From: an uncultured Aeromicrobium sp.
GTDB taxonomy: Bacteria > Actinomycetota > Actinomycetes > Propionibacteriales > Nocardioidaceae
Length of the DNA: 17,467 nucleotides
Direction: 5' to 3'
Assembly (NCBI RefSeq): GCF_946221465.1
Contig: NZ_CAMJVP010000043.1
Location: 1-17,467 of the forward strand
Positions 8,153-14,291 of this stretch are shown piece after piece. The translations under genes were made by a program, and so were the position numbers. The notes under the pieces are model-generated. The model was not told the origin of the DNA. It worked only from the letters and a program-made list of their open reading frames with translations, and did no database searches. Positions within the stretch are counted from its first letter, which is position 1, and each line of letters starts with the position of its first letter.

Positions 8153-8452
8153 ATGACCGAGCACGAGCCGTACACCGTCGCTGAGGTGGTCCGCTCTCTC
8201 AAGCGGGTCGAAGCCGGGCTGGCTGAGGTGCGCACCGACCTGAGGTCGCAGGCCGCCGGGTATGTCACCCGCGCGGAGTTCCAGGTGTGGCGTGACGGGA
8301 TCGGCCGCGAGCTGCGCGAGATCAAAAGCGACGTGCAGGAGGTCCGCGCCGAGGCGAAAGCACGTCAGATGCCCTGGACTGCCGTGGGTGCGCTCGCGAT
8401 CTCGGCGCTGACTTTCGTGGTGCTGCTGATCCAGATCATCCCCCCGTCCTGA
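8153..8452 (+). CDS. Coiled-coil membrane protein at the tail-lysis boundary
   Basis: 99 residues; ATG 8153 with GAGGGAGG upstream. The first ~70 residues are charged and heptad-like (VVRSLKRVEAGLAEVRTDL, then GRELREIKSDVQEVRAEAK), and one hydrophobic segment (VGALAISALTFVVLLIQII) ends the protein. An N-in coiled coil with a single C-terminal membrane helix is common just before the lysis genes of actinophages. It could be a holin partner or a tail-associated membrane protein. It is not a classic holin. The next gene is preceded by a terminator. Confidence 0.6.
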   Translation: MTEHEPYTVAEVVRSLKRVEAGLAEVRTDLRSQAAGYVTRAEFQVWRDGIGRELREIKSDVQEVRAEAKARQMPWTAVGALAISALTFVVLLIQIIPPS

Positions 8453-8478
8453 CCGTAAGCCCACCACTTTTCCTTCCG

Positions 8479-8508
8479 CCCCGTACAGCGTCTGGCTGTC
8501 GGGGTTTC
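8479..8508 (+). terminator. Intrinsic terminator before the lysis genes
   Basis: CCCCG-t-ACAGC, a 5-nt loop and GCTGT-CGGGG form a 10-bp stem with one bulge, followed by TTTCGTCGT. It lies in the 76-base gap between the membrane protein and the endolysin gene, so lysis genes are either read through or have their own expression control. Confidence 0.7.
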
Positions 8509-8528
8509 GTCGTCCCTGGAGGTCACTC

Positions 8529-9317
8529 ATGGCCCTGCCCACCGCCCGGACTCCGGGCTACACCAGCTTCCAGACCCGCTGGGGGCCGCGCACGACGTGT
8601 GAGTGCCTGGCGCAGTGGCTGCCGGCGTTCGCGCGTCGTCTCGGCGTCAGCGTCGCGGAGTTGCAGATCACCCAGCTGACCGGTGGCGCGTCGGCGTCGG
8701 CCGGCACCCACTCCCAGGGCGGCGCGGCTGACCTGCTGTCGACGAATCGTGAGTGGGTGCGCATCGCCCGCGAGATGGGCGCCGCCGCATGGGTCCGCAC
8801 CCGCCGCCAGGGTTTCGACGTCGATCACATCCACCTGGTCCTCAACGGCTGCCCCCACAATGGCCCCGCCCGCCACCAGGTCGAGGCGCTTGCCGCCGGA
8901 TACAACGGGCTGGGCCGCGGTGGCCGCGGAGGCCGTGACGACGGCCCCGGACCGCAGAAGCTGCGCACCTGGTCCCAGGGCATCGCCTGGGCGCTGGGAG
9001 TCAATGCAAACCCCGCCACACCGTCACCTCAGGAGGAAGACATGGCGTATTTCATCCAGGCCGAGACCGCACCAGGGAGGGGGCACCAGTTCGTGCTCTC
9101 CCACGGCCGCGTCACGCACAAGAACAACTCCCGCCCGGTCACGCAGAACGTGCTCGGCAAGATCCACCGGGTCAGCGTCGATGACGCGCTCGCGCTCGGC
9201 GCGGACTTGGGTATCGACCCGAAGGCGTGGGACCCCCGCCGGGGCGTCGTGCTCGATCCGCGCACCGGCAAGGCCGGGCCGGGCAATACCTGGACCCGCG
9301 AGGAGGCGGCTCGATGA
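8529..9317 (+). CDS. Endolysin, M15-like D-Ala-D-Ala peptidase with C-terminal domain
   Basis: 262 residues; ATG 8529 after CTGGAGGTCACTC. The N-terminal domain (~1-125) carries a Hedgehog/DD-peptidase pattern: H61 in A-G-T-H-S-Q-G-G-A-A-D with D68, and H100/H102 in DVDHIH. These are the expected zinc ligands of peptidase M15-type enzymes that cut stem peptides of peptidoglycan. A Gly/Arg linker and Pro-rich stretch (residues 128-168) lead to a C-terminal part (172-262) of unknown family, possibly the wall-binding domain. That part starts at a methionine with its own strong ribosome site (9031-9042). The gene overlaps the holin gene by 4 bases, forming the lysis cassette. The catalytic class is a pattern call, not a search result. 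Confidence 0.78.
   Translation: MALPTARTPGYTSFQTRWGPRTTCECLAQWLPAFARRLGVSVAELQITQLTGGASASAGTHSQGGAADLLSTNREWVRIAREMGAAAWVRTRRQGFDVDHIHLVLNGCPHNGPARHQVEALAAGYNGLGRGGRGGRDDGPGPQKLRTWSQGIAWALGVNANPATPSPQEEDMAYFIQAETAPGRGHQFVLSHGRVTHKNNSRPVTQNVLGKIHRVSVDDALALGADLGIDPKAWDPRRGVVLDPRTGKAGPGNTWTREEAAR
9042..9317 (+). other. Probable internal in-frame start giving a separate endolysin C-terminal domain
   Basis: An AGGAGGAAGAC sequence (9031-9041) directly precedes ATG 9042 inside the endolysin frame. It is a better ribosome site than that of the full-length start. A 91-residue protein, MAYFIQAETAPGRGHQF onward, would be made. Either it is a second product of the endolysin gene, as known for some endolysins whose binding domain is also made alone and assembles with the full-length enzyme, or it is a separate gene fused by readthrough. 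Confidence 0.55.
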
Positions 9318-9577
9318 CCATCTTCACCCCCTCTTTCTGGGCCGAAGCTGCCGAGCGGGCCGTCAAGTCCGCGGCGCAGGCGGCGATCCTGGTGATCGGC
9401 GCCGACCAGGTCAACATCCTCGAGCTGGACTGGACCAGTCTGGGTGGTTTCGCTGCCGGTGGTGCGGTCTTGTCGCTGCTGACGTCGATCGCGTCGGCGT
9501 CGCGCACCGGCACCCCGTCACTGCTCACCCACCCGGTGGCGGGTGTGGAGCCTGGCGAGCACAAGCGCGAGGGCTGA
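9314..9577 (+). CDS. Holin (r1t-type-like)
   Basis: 87 residues; ATG 9314 overlaps the endolysin stop (ATGA) with GAGGAGG nearby. FTPSFWAEAAERAVKSAAQA at the N-terminus followed by ILVIGADQVNILELDW and a second hydrophobic segment (LGGFAAGGAVLSLLTSIAS) is the familiar pattern of small holins of actinobacterial phages, with two membrane helices and a charged tail (EPGEHKREG). Holins form the membrane lesions that set lysis timing and let the endolysin reach the wall. Confidence 0.82.
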   Translation: MTIFTPSFWAEAAERAVKSAAQAAILVIGADQVNILELDWTSLGGFAAGGAVLSLLTSIASASRTGTPSLLTHPVAGVEPGEHKREG

Positions 9578-9578
9578 C

Positions 9579-10190
9579 GTGACCGCGGTCGTCATCGACA
9601 TCGACCGTGACCTGCCCGGCGGCCGGGCGAACGCGGTCGGGTCGCTGCGGTTCATGCCGTCACGGCGCCGCATCGAAGGCGATGTGGTGGTGGTGCAGGC
9701 GCAGTTCGTGGTCGAGATTCCCCGCGAGGTGCCGAGCTTCACCGTCGACCTGGCCCCGACCGGACCAGGCTGGTGCTGGCAGATCACCGAGGCGGCTGGG
9801 CGCCGCACCCTCGTCCGCCACGTCGCTGTCCCCGACAGCGACATCCCGGTGCAGTATGTCGATCTGATCGACGTGGACCCGGCGACGCTGGAGCCCTCCG
9901 AGCCGGCAGTTCCCGCGTGGGAGGCGGCTGTCCAGTCAGTGCGGGACCTGCGTGACGACACCGCCGCCCTCATCCCCCTGGCCAAGAGTGCCGCGACCCG
10001 CGCCGAAACCGCTGCCACGGCTGCTGCCGACTCGGCTACAGCGGCAGCCGGGTCGGCTACGGCGGCGGAGTCCTCAGCCGGGTCCGCCGCCGCGCACGAG
10101 CAGTCGGCCCAAGCCGCTGCGACCCGCGCCCAGACCGCCGCCGATTTCGCCCTCTACCTCGTCGGAGCCCTACCAGGAGACCCCGCATGA
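9579..10190 (+). CDS. Fibre-like protein with Ala-rich coiled coil
   Basis: 203 residues from GTG 9579, one base after the holin stop. The frame is open upstream inside the holin gene, so the junction start is chosen. Residues 1-115 form a beta-rich domain (FVVEIPREVPSFTVDLAPTG, WQITEAAGRRTLVRHVAVP, VQYVDLIDVDPATLEP) similar to N-terminal virion-attachment domains. The rest is a long alanine-rich coiled coil (AATRAETAATAAADSATAAA and onward), typical of fibre shafts. It lacks a clear C-terminal head, so it is likely a shaft or adaptor for the following gene product. Overlap with the next gene is ATGA. Confidence 0.6.
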   Translation: MTAVVIDIDRDLPGGRANAVGSLRFMPSRRRIEGDVVVVQAQFVVEIPREVPSFTVDLAPTGPGWCWQITEAAGRRTLVRHVAVPDSDIPVQYVDLIDVDPATLEPSEPAVPAWEAAVQSVRDLRDDTAALIPLAKSAATRAETAATAAADSATAAAGSATAAESSAGSAAAHEQSAQAAATRAQTAADFALYLVGALPGDPA

Positions 10191-11293
10191 CCGTGACCCT
10201 CGCGGACCTGCCCGAGCAGGTCACCACCACACTGATCACCGGACGCTTCACGTCCGGCGTCGTCGACAGCGACGACCCCGGCGCCGATCCCGACGAGCAG
10301 CCGCTCGCCGGGCTGCGGGTGACCATCACCCCACGACTGTCCAAAGCCCGCCTCCTCGGCGTGCAGCGGCCGTCGTTCATCGCGCTGCTGCCGTTCTCGG
10401 TCTCCACCAACCCCGACGGGGAGATCTACAACCCGGCACACCCCGACGCGATCGGCGTGCGCGTAATCTCCTCAGACAACCAGGTCCTGGACCCGACCGG
10501 CTTCACCTACCGGATCGTCGTGTCCAGCCCCGACACCGCAATCGCGGACTGGGTCTTCGAGGACATCGCCGCAATCGGTGACCACATCGACCTGATCGAC
10601 GTTGCCACGACGCCGCCGTTCCCTGGTACGCCGACGCTGACGGAGTGGATGCAGCTGGTGGCTGACGCCCGTGCGGCCCGTGACGCCGCCCAGGGATACG
10701 CCGAGGCTGCTGAGCAGCACGCCGCCGACGCTACCGAGGCAGCCGGACGGGCGCAGGAAGCGGCGGCTGTTAGCGAGCAGGCCATCGAGGCCGCCTCACA
10801 TGCGGCCCAGTCCGCCGGGCGGGCGCAGACGGCAGCGGACGCTGCCGCGCAGTCCGCCGACAGCGCCCACACCTCCTACCTCCAGGCCTACGCCGCCCGC
10901 TCCGATACGCTCAATGCCCGCGCCGAGACCCTCGCCGCCCGTGACGAGGCCGTACCACCCGTGATCACCGGCCTGTCCTGGGCTGGTGCGGTGGACCTGT
11001 CCGAGCACACATCCCCGGCAGTGCTCCATGCGACGCTGACCGGGAACGTCACCGTCACCCTGCCGACACCGCCTGGCGCGCGCGGGTACACGATCACCCT
11101 CGTCCTCACCCAGGACGCCACGGGCGGCCGGACGATCAGCTTCCCTGGCGCGGCACTCGCCTACGCCGTCCCCATCACGCTCACGGCGGCACCCCACGCG
11201 GTGGACGTGATCCACCTGATGTGGACCGGGGTGCAGTGGGTCGTGCTGCCCGCGGCCATGTCCATCGGTATCCCGGCTGGGGGTGGTGTCTGA
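10187..11293 (+). CDS. Tail fibre protein with coiled-coil shaft and beta head
   Basis: 368 residues; ATG 10187 overlaps the previous stop. The N-terminal ~150 residues are beta-rich (TTLITGRFTSGVVDSDD, LRVTITPRLSKARL, FTYRIVVSSPDT, DHIDLIDVATTPPFPGTPTL), comparable in order to the upstream gene. A coiled coil follows at ~155-255 rich in AADA/AAEA repeats. From ~260 there is a C-terminal domain (ITGLSWAGAVDLSEHTSPAV, then TLTGNVTVTLPTPPGARGYTI, TLVLTQDATGGRTISFPG), a layout seen in trimeric fibre ends. It probably contacts the host surface. The domain repeats the attachment-shaft plan of the gene before it, so the two may be duplicates that diverged. Confidence 0.68.
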   Translation: MTVTLADLPEQVTTTLITGRFTSGVVDSDDPGADPDEQPLAGLRVTITPRLSKARLLGVQRPSFIALLPFSVSTNPDGEIYNPAHPDAIGVRVISSDNQVLDPTGFTYRIVVSSPDTAIADWVFEDIAAIGDHIDLIDVATTPPFPGTPTLTEWMQLVADARAARDAAQGYAEAAEQHAADATEAAGRAQEAAAVSEQAIEAASHAAQSAGRAQTAADAAAQSADSAHTSYLQAYAARSDTLNARAETLAARDEAVPPVITGLSWAGAVDLSEHTSPAVLHATLTGNVTVTLPTPPGARGYTITLVLTQDATGGRTISFPGAALAYAVPITLTAAPHAVDVIHLMWTGVQWVVLPAAMSIGIPAGGGV

Positions 11294-11547
11294 TGAGCCC
11301 GCAGGAACGCCTCGCCGAGGTCGAGACGCTCATCTCCGTGGCCGGGGGTACGGTCACGTCCGTCACACCGCTCGCGGACCCCGACGACCCGCACACGATC
11401 GTCGCCCACCAGGTCCACACGTCATCACCCACCGTCGACGTCCACGCACAGGTGACCGCGATCCTGGCCGACCATGCTGTCGACACGTCGGGTCTCGTCC
11501 CCTGGGTCGATCCCGACGCCATCATCGAGGAGGTGGAGCTGCCGTGA
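11293..11547 (+). CDS. Small acidic protein in the fibre operon, unknown
   Basis: 84 residues; ATG 11293 overlaps the fibre stop (TGATG). Sequence MSPQERLAEVETLISVAGGT, then VTPLADPDDPHTIVAHQVHT and ends AIIEEVELP. It is acidic, without signal peptide or membrane helix, and alternates strands and a helix. Possibly a fibre-assembly or cap protein, but no family was recognised. It overlaps the next gene as GTGA. Confidence 0.5.
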   Translation: MSPQERLAEVETLISVAGGTVTSVTPLADPDDPHTIVAHQVHTSSPTVDVHAQVTAILADHAVDTSGLVPWVDPDAIIEEVELP

Positions 11548-12020
11548 GAGCCATCGCAGCAGACCGCAGGCTCGAAGCCATCGCCGGGAAACCGGACGCG
11601 GTGGTCGAGGGCAGCCGTGGCATAGTGCGCTTCACCCCGCCACAGCCAGCGGTGTGCATAGCAGCCGTGGGCGAGATCATCCCGAGCAGTGCGGAGCAGG
11701 CCCTTTTTCGGTATGGGCGACCTGAAAATCTCCAGAGTGTGCGGCTACTCCCCGACGGAGAGCTGCGCCTCATCCGAGGTGCGCGCGGATGGCGAGACGC
11801 CACGCGCGTATGGGGATACCTCGTGACGACTCCCGACACAGACCCCGCCGTACATGTAGGTCAGCACAACGACCGGGATGCCCACTGGCAGGGGCGCATC
11901 TATGCCGCCCTGTACTTCCGGACGCTGACCGAGACGCAGGCTCTGAGGGCGTGCCACTGGCTCGCCGCCCGCTACCGGCTAGGCAACCTAGAGATGCCAC
12001 ACACACACACACACACGTAG
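11544..12020 (+). CDS. LamG-like (concanavalin fold) adhesin with His-Thr tail
   Basis: 158 residues from GTG 11544, overlapping the previous stop by 4 bases. The frame runs open upstream, but that would overlap the preceding gene throughout. The pattern is a strand-rich domain ending with W-Q-G-R-I-Y-A-A-L-Y-F, then a Thr-Glu-Thr-Gln-Ala-Leu helix and a C-terminal WLAARYRLGNLEM. This matches the end of LamG/concanavalin-like folds in phage fibres, where the helix corresponds to the T-x-x-E-I... motif. The last residues are HTHTHT, encoded by a (CA)9 repeat. It probably contributes to receptor binding. Confidence 0.5.
   Translation: MRAIAADRRLEAIAGKPDAVVEGSRGIVRFTPPQPAVCIAAVGEIIPSSAEQALFRYGRPENLQSVRLLPDGELRLIRGARGWRDATRVWGYLVTTPDTDPAVHVGQHNDRDAHWQGRIYAALYFRTLTETQALRACHWLAARYRLGNLEMPHTHTHT
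11998..12016 (+). repeat. (CA)9C microsatellite at the end of an adhesin gene
   Basis: A 19-base CA/AC run encodes the HTHTHT tail, two bases before the TAG stop. Dinucleotide runs of this length slip in replication. A change of one unit would alter the last residues and the stop used. By hand, gain of two bases ends within about 14 codons; loss of two bases opens a longer run in another frame that overlaps the next gene. Confidence 0.9.
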
Positions 12021-12053
12021 CCGCCCCCACCGCCGACACCTCAGGCTCGCAGC

Positions 12054-12470
12054 ATGAGGGGGGCACAGGCCGATGGGCGGCCCTTCACCTGGTCGTCGCC
12101 GTTCGGCGACGTGCAGAGAGTCGGCCAGCACGGCGTGATCCTCGGCCGCGGCACTGCCCGTGCCGTAGCCGCCACCCGGTTTCGTCACACGGGTGGGACG
12201 ATCAGGGTCCAGTGCCGCGCCCTCGGCACAGCACTGCCACCCGACGCCCCCGTCGATCAGGGCAGGGCGCGGTTGCGCGCCGCTGTGGTGGACGCGACCG
12301 GTGCCGACCGAGGCTCATCAGGCGACGCATTCACGCCGGACACCTGGCAGACCATCATCTGGGAATCAAGCTGGTCCATGCCTGCCGGGATCTACCGGTT
12401 CGCCATCGTCTCCATCCCCGGCTACGCCTCCGCCTCACTGCACATCGCCTACGCCATGCTCCTGCCCTGA
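12054..12470 (+). CDS. Small tail-region beta protein, tandem paralogue 1
   Basis: 138 residues from ATG 12054, 33 bases after the previous stop, without a clear ribosome site. It starts M-R-G-A-Q-A-D-G-R and contains mostly strands (VILGRGTARAVAATRFRHTG, TIRVQCRALGTALP, RFAIVSIPGYASASLHIAYA). The next gene starts the same way and has similar lengths of strands, so the two are probably duplicates. The fold looks like a carbohydrate-binding beta-sandwich, but no family was recognised. Likely an accessory adhesin or baseplate decoration. Confidence 0.5.
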   Translation: MRGAQADGRPFTWSSPFGDVQRVGQHGVILGRGTARAVAATRFRHTGGTIRVQCRALGTALPPDAPVDQGRARLRAAVVDATGADRGSSGDAFTPDTWQTIIWESSWSMPAGIYRFAIVSIPGYASASLHIAYAMLLP

Positions 12471-12483
12471 CAGGCGGTGCCCG

Positions 12484-12963
12484 GTGAGGGGCACGCAGGT
12501 GGACGGGCGAGCGGTGCACTACGGGCTGCCGTTCGTGCAGCAGGGCGCGGGCTGGCTTGTCGGGACCTTCTGGTGGACGGTCGATGCCACGGGTCCCGGC
12601 GGTGTGGTGTGGGAGACGACCGGGAACGGCACGATCCGGGACTCGACATCGCCACCGGCCCCGATCCGTGCCGGAGCGCTCGTGGTGGCCGAATGCTGGC
12701 TCCGCGCGGTCGAGCCCGCCACTCTCGGGAGAGTAGGCCTGGGATTCACGTGGATACCGCAGGGCGGGCCGACAGCATGGCCAAGCCAATTGCTGTCTGC
12801 TTCCTCGCTGACGCCCGAGTGGGTACGCCTGCGTGCCCGGCTCCGCGTTTCCGCGCCGGGCGCGATGAGAGTGCGCCTCACTGTGCGCGACGACACCGCC
12901 GATGGACGCTTCCAGGTGTCCGGAGCCCGCGCCTGGATCGCAGGAGCCGGACTCATCTACTGA
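12484..12963 (+). CDS. Small tail-region beta protein, tandem paralogue 2
   Basis: 159 residues from GTG 12484, chosen because it lies 13 bases after the previous stop and gives the N-terminus V-R-G-T-Q-V-D-G-R, a match to the start of the gene before it. The frame is open farther upstream but overlaps the first paralogue. The strands WLVGTFWWTVDAT, ALVVAECWLRAVEPATLG, VRLRARLRVSAPGAMRVRLTV and FQVSGARAWIAGAG follow a jelly-roll carbohydrate-binding pattern. It is the last gene of the rightward late operon and is followed by a terminator 15 bases later. Confidence 0.55.
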   Translation: MRGTQVDGRAVHYGLPFVQQGAGWLVGTFWWTVDATGPGGVVWETTGNGTIRDSTSPPAPIRAGALVVAECWLRAVEPATLGRVGLGFTWIPQGGPTAWPSQLLSASSLTPEWVRLRARLRVSAPGAMRVRLTVRDDTADGRFQVSGARAWIAGAGLIY

Positions 12964-12978
12964 CCCGCCCCCACCTCA

Positions 12979-13012
12979 CCCCCCGCCAGCCCCCACGCTG
13001 GCGGGGGGTTTT
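12979..13012 (+). terminator. Intrinsic terminator of the late operon
   Basis: A perfect 12-bp stem (CCCCCCGCCAGC / GCTGGCGGGGGG) with a 6-nt loop, followed by TTTT. It closes the rightward tail-fibre transcript and separates it from the leftward locus that follows. Confidence 0.92.
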
Positions 13013-13041
13013 CGCACGCCCCGGCTACCCTCGACGCAAGC

Positions 13042-13083
13042 GACCCCGCCAGTCCACCCCATCCCCGAAGCGCTGGCGGGGTC
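13042..13083. terminator. Second hairpin between convergent operons
   Basis: An 11-bp perfect inverted repeat (GACCCCGCCAG, complement CTGGCGGGGTC) with a 20-nt loop. Its arms share the CCCCGCCAG/CTGGCGGGG core with the terminator just before it and look like the stem of the type I-E repeats 50 bases on. It may be a back-up terminator for either direction or part of a structured RNA 3' to the mini-array. Confidence 0.5.
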
Positions 13084-13097
13084 GTCGTGGCACGAGT

Positions 13098-13126
13098 GAG
13101 GCCCGCCCCAGATGGGGACGGGCCTC
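13098..13126 (-). terminator. Hairpin ending the cas5/mini-array transcript
   Basis: GAGGCCCG-CCCC, a 4-nt loop, GGGG-A-CGGGCCTC form a 12-bp stem with one bulged base. It touches the last base of the distal repeat. In leftward reading it lies right after the mini-array and would stop transcription or protect the RNA 3' end. No clear T-run follows on the minus strand. Confidence 0.65.
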
Positions 13127-13202
13127 GACAACCCCCGCTGGCGCGGGGAACACTTCTTTCAGCCAACGAACACAGGATCATCCCCGCTGATGCGGGGAAT
13201 TC
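13126..13202 (-). CRISPR. Two-repeat type I-E mini-array with a 21-nt spacer
   Basis: Two 28-nt units lie at 13175-13202 and 13126-13153 with a 49-base period. On the minus strand both carry the type I-E stem: TTCCCCGCATCAGCGGGG in the cas5-proximal unit and TTCCCCGCGCCAGCGGGG in the distal unit. The proximal unit continues into an ATGATCC(T) 5' handle of the actinobacterial I-E type. The distal handle has drifted (GTTGTCG), like a terminal repeat. The spacer, 13154-13174, is 21 nt and rather AT-rich. Normal I-E spacers are 32-33 nt, so this one is 12 nt, or two six-nt Cas7 steps, shorter. It is 4 bases after the cas5 stop in the same direction, so probably on the same transcript. Confidence 0.8.
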
Positions 13203-13206
13203 GACG

Positions 13207-13869
13207 TCACGATAGCTCGGCCATCCAGTCCGTGTCGACCGATCCGGTCGGATTCGGCACCACCACGGGCGGCAGCCGCTCCTCCCACCCGTGGAAAGCC
13301 GATCCCCCGGTGTAGCGGATGTGCAGCTCCTCCATGATCAAGGCCGCAGCCTGCGGCATCCGCCGACGCGCATGAGGACGCGCCAGCCACTCGTGCTGAC
13401 GCACCACCGTCTCGGCGTCACCGTCGATCACACCGAGCACGAACGGCTGGGCCGGAGGGCACGCCCGCCGACCCAGGTACGGAGCCCACACCGGCGCGAG
13501 CATCGCCGCATGCAGACCCTCGATGGTGGCCCGGTCACCGGAGATCCCGGCGAGCAGGATCGCGTCGTGCAGGAACGTGCCAACCCGCCCATCGGTGTGC
13601 GGCTTCGCCGGATCGCGACGGGTCAGCAACTCACCTTCCCGCTCTCCCGGCTGGTCTTCTCGGACCACCATCGTCAACGCACCCAGGTCGCAGGTGTCCG
13701 AACCTCGCGGCCGACCCTGCGCCGACGCGAGCAGACCAATCAACCCCGACTTCCTCGGCCGCGGCGACAGCTTGCTGAATTGGTGCGCCTCGAACCGCCT
13801 GCCCCAGCGCGCACCCCACGCCTGCACCGGCCCGGCGAGCCGCAGCAGCAAAGTCGCCTCGTCACTCAT
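13207..13869 (-). CDS. cas5e: Solitary type I-E Cas5 (CasD) homologue
   Basis: 220 residues from ATG 13869; its first bases overlap the upstream HTH gene by 8 bases. The frame is open farther upstream but that would run through the HTH gene. The N-terminus LLLRLAGPVQAWGARWGRRF (7-26), then P-R-K-S-G-L-I-G-L-L-A-S-A-Q-G-R (38-53), and Y131-L-G-R-R-A-C-P-P139 are hallmark Cas5e motifs. Length is near the E. coli protein (about 224). The usual D-F-H-T segment in the middle is not recognisable. In Cascade, Cas5e caps the crRNA 5' handle and joins Cas8e and Cas7. Here no cas3, cas8, cas11, cas7, cas6, cas1 or cas2 is near, and a mini-array follows. Either a decoy/anti-CRISPR subunit or an adaptor for host Cascade; decoy is inferred. 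Confidence 0.88.
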   Translation of the reverse strand: MSDEATLLLRLAGPVQAWGARWGRRFEAHQFSKLSPRPRKSGLIGLLASAQGRPRGSDTCDLGALTMVVREDQPGEREGELLTRRDPAKPHTDGRVGTFLHDAILLAGISGDRATIEGLHAAMLAPVWAPYLGRRACPPAQPFVLGVIDGDAETVVRQHEWLARPHARRRMPQAAALIMEELHIRYTGGSAFHGWEERLPPVVVPNPTGSVDTDWMAELS

Positions 13870-14272
13870 CGGACTCACCCGGCTCGAGGAACCTGATCCG
13901 CACGGGCACGCTCGACCGGCGGGCCACCTCACCCATCGCCGCCCGATGCCAGCCCGCCGGCCTTTCCGCGTCCGGCTGCTCCCGGCGGTACAGCTCGTCA
14001 CTGCCGTAGGTCACCAGCCACTCACGACCAGCATCATCGCGCGACGGGTCCGCCTCCAGCGTCTGGACGATACCGTCGACGAACTCGTCGAACTCGTCCA
14101 CCAGCTCGATGACCTCTCGGGCCACCCCGTCGGAGATCGGGCTGTGCCCGTGCTCCCACCGCCGCACCGTGCGCAGCGCGACGCCGAGGTACTCAGCCAG
14201 CCACTCAGCCGACAGCCCCATCCGCTCACGTGCGATCCGCAGCTCAGCCGACGTCATCGGATCGTCGTCCAT
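13862..14272 (-). CDS. HTH regulator, DUF1870/Aca2-like
   Basis: 136 residues from ATG 14272, chosen because GAGGAGGAGAT precedes it directly; Met6 is an internal alternative. Residues 7-45 form an XRE-type HTH: T-S-A-E-L-R-I-A-R-E-R-M-G-L-S, then WLAEYLGVALRTVRRWEHGH and S-P-I-S-D-G-V. The helix that follows (EVIELVDEFDEFVDGIVQTL) and a C-terminal portion with YGSDELYRRE and a G-W-H-R-A-A motif match the two-domain plan of YdiL/DUF1870 and Aca2 proteins. Aca2 represses anti-CRISPR operons. It is third in order after the promoter palindrome and the acidic gene and overlaps cas5e, so the two are translationally coupled. It is the likely ligand of the palindrome at 14601-14619. Confidence 0.75.
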   Translation of the reverse strand: MDDDPMTSAELRIARERMGLSAEWLAEYLGVALRTVRRWEHGHSPISDGVAREVIELVDEFDEFVDGIVQTLEADPSRDDAGREWLVTYGSDELYRREQPDAERPAGWHRAAMGEVARRSSVPVRIRFLEPGESDE

Positions 14273-14291
14273 ATCTCCTCCTCGAAGGACT

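Noticed and set aside
13126..13202. Ordinary decayed host CRISPR array
   Set aside because: No leader, cas1, cas2 or cas6 is present, both stems are intact, and the array sits directly after a phage-located cas5e in the same orientation. A relic cannot be excluded entirely.
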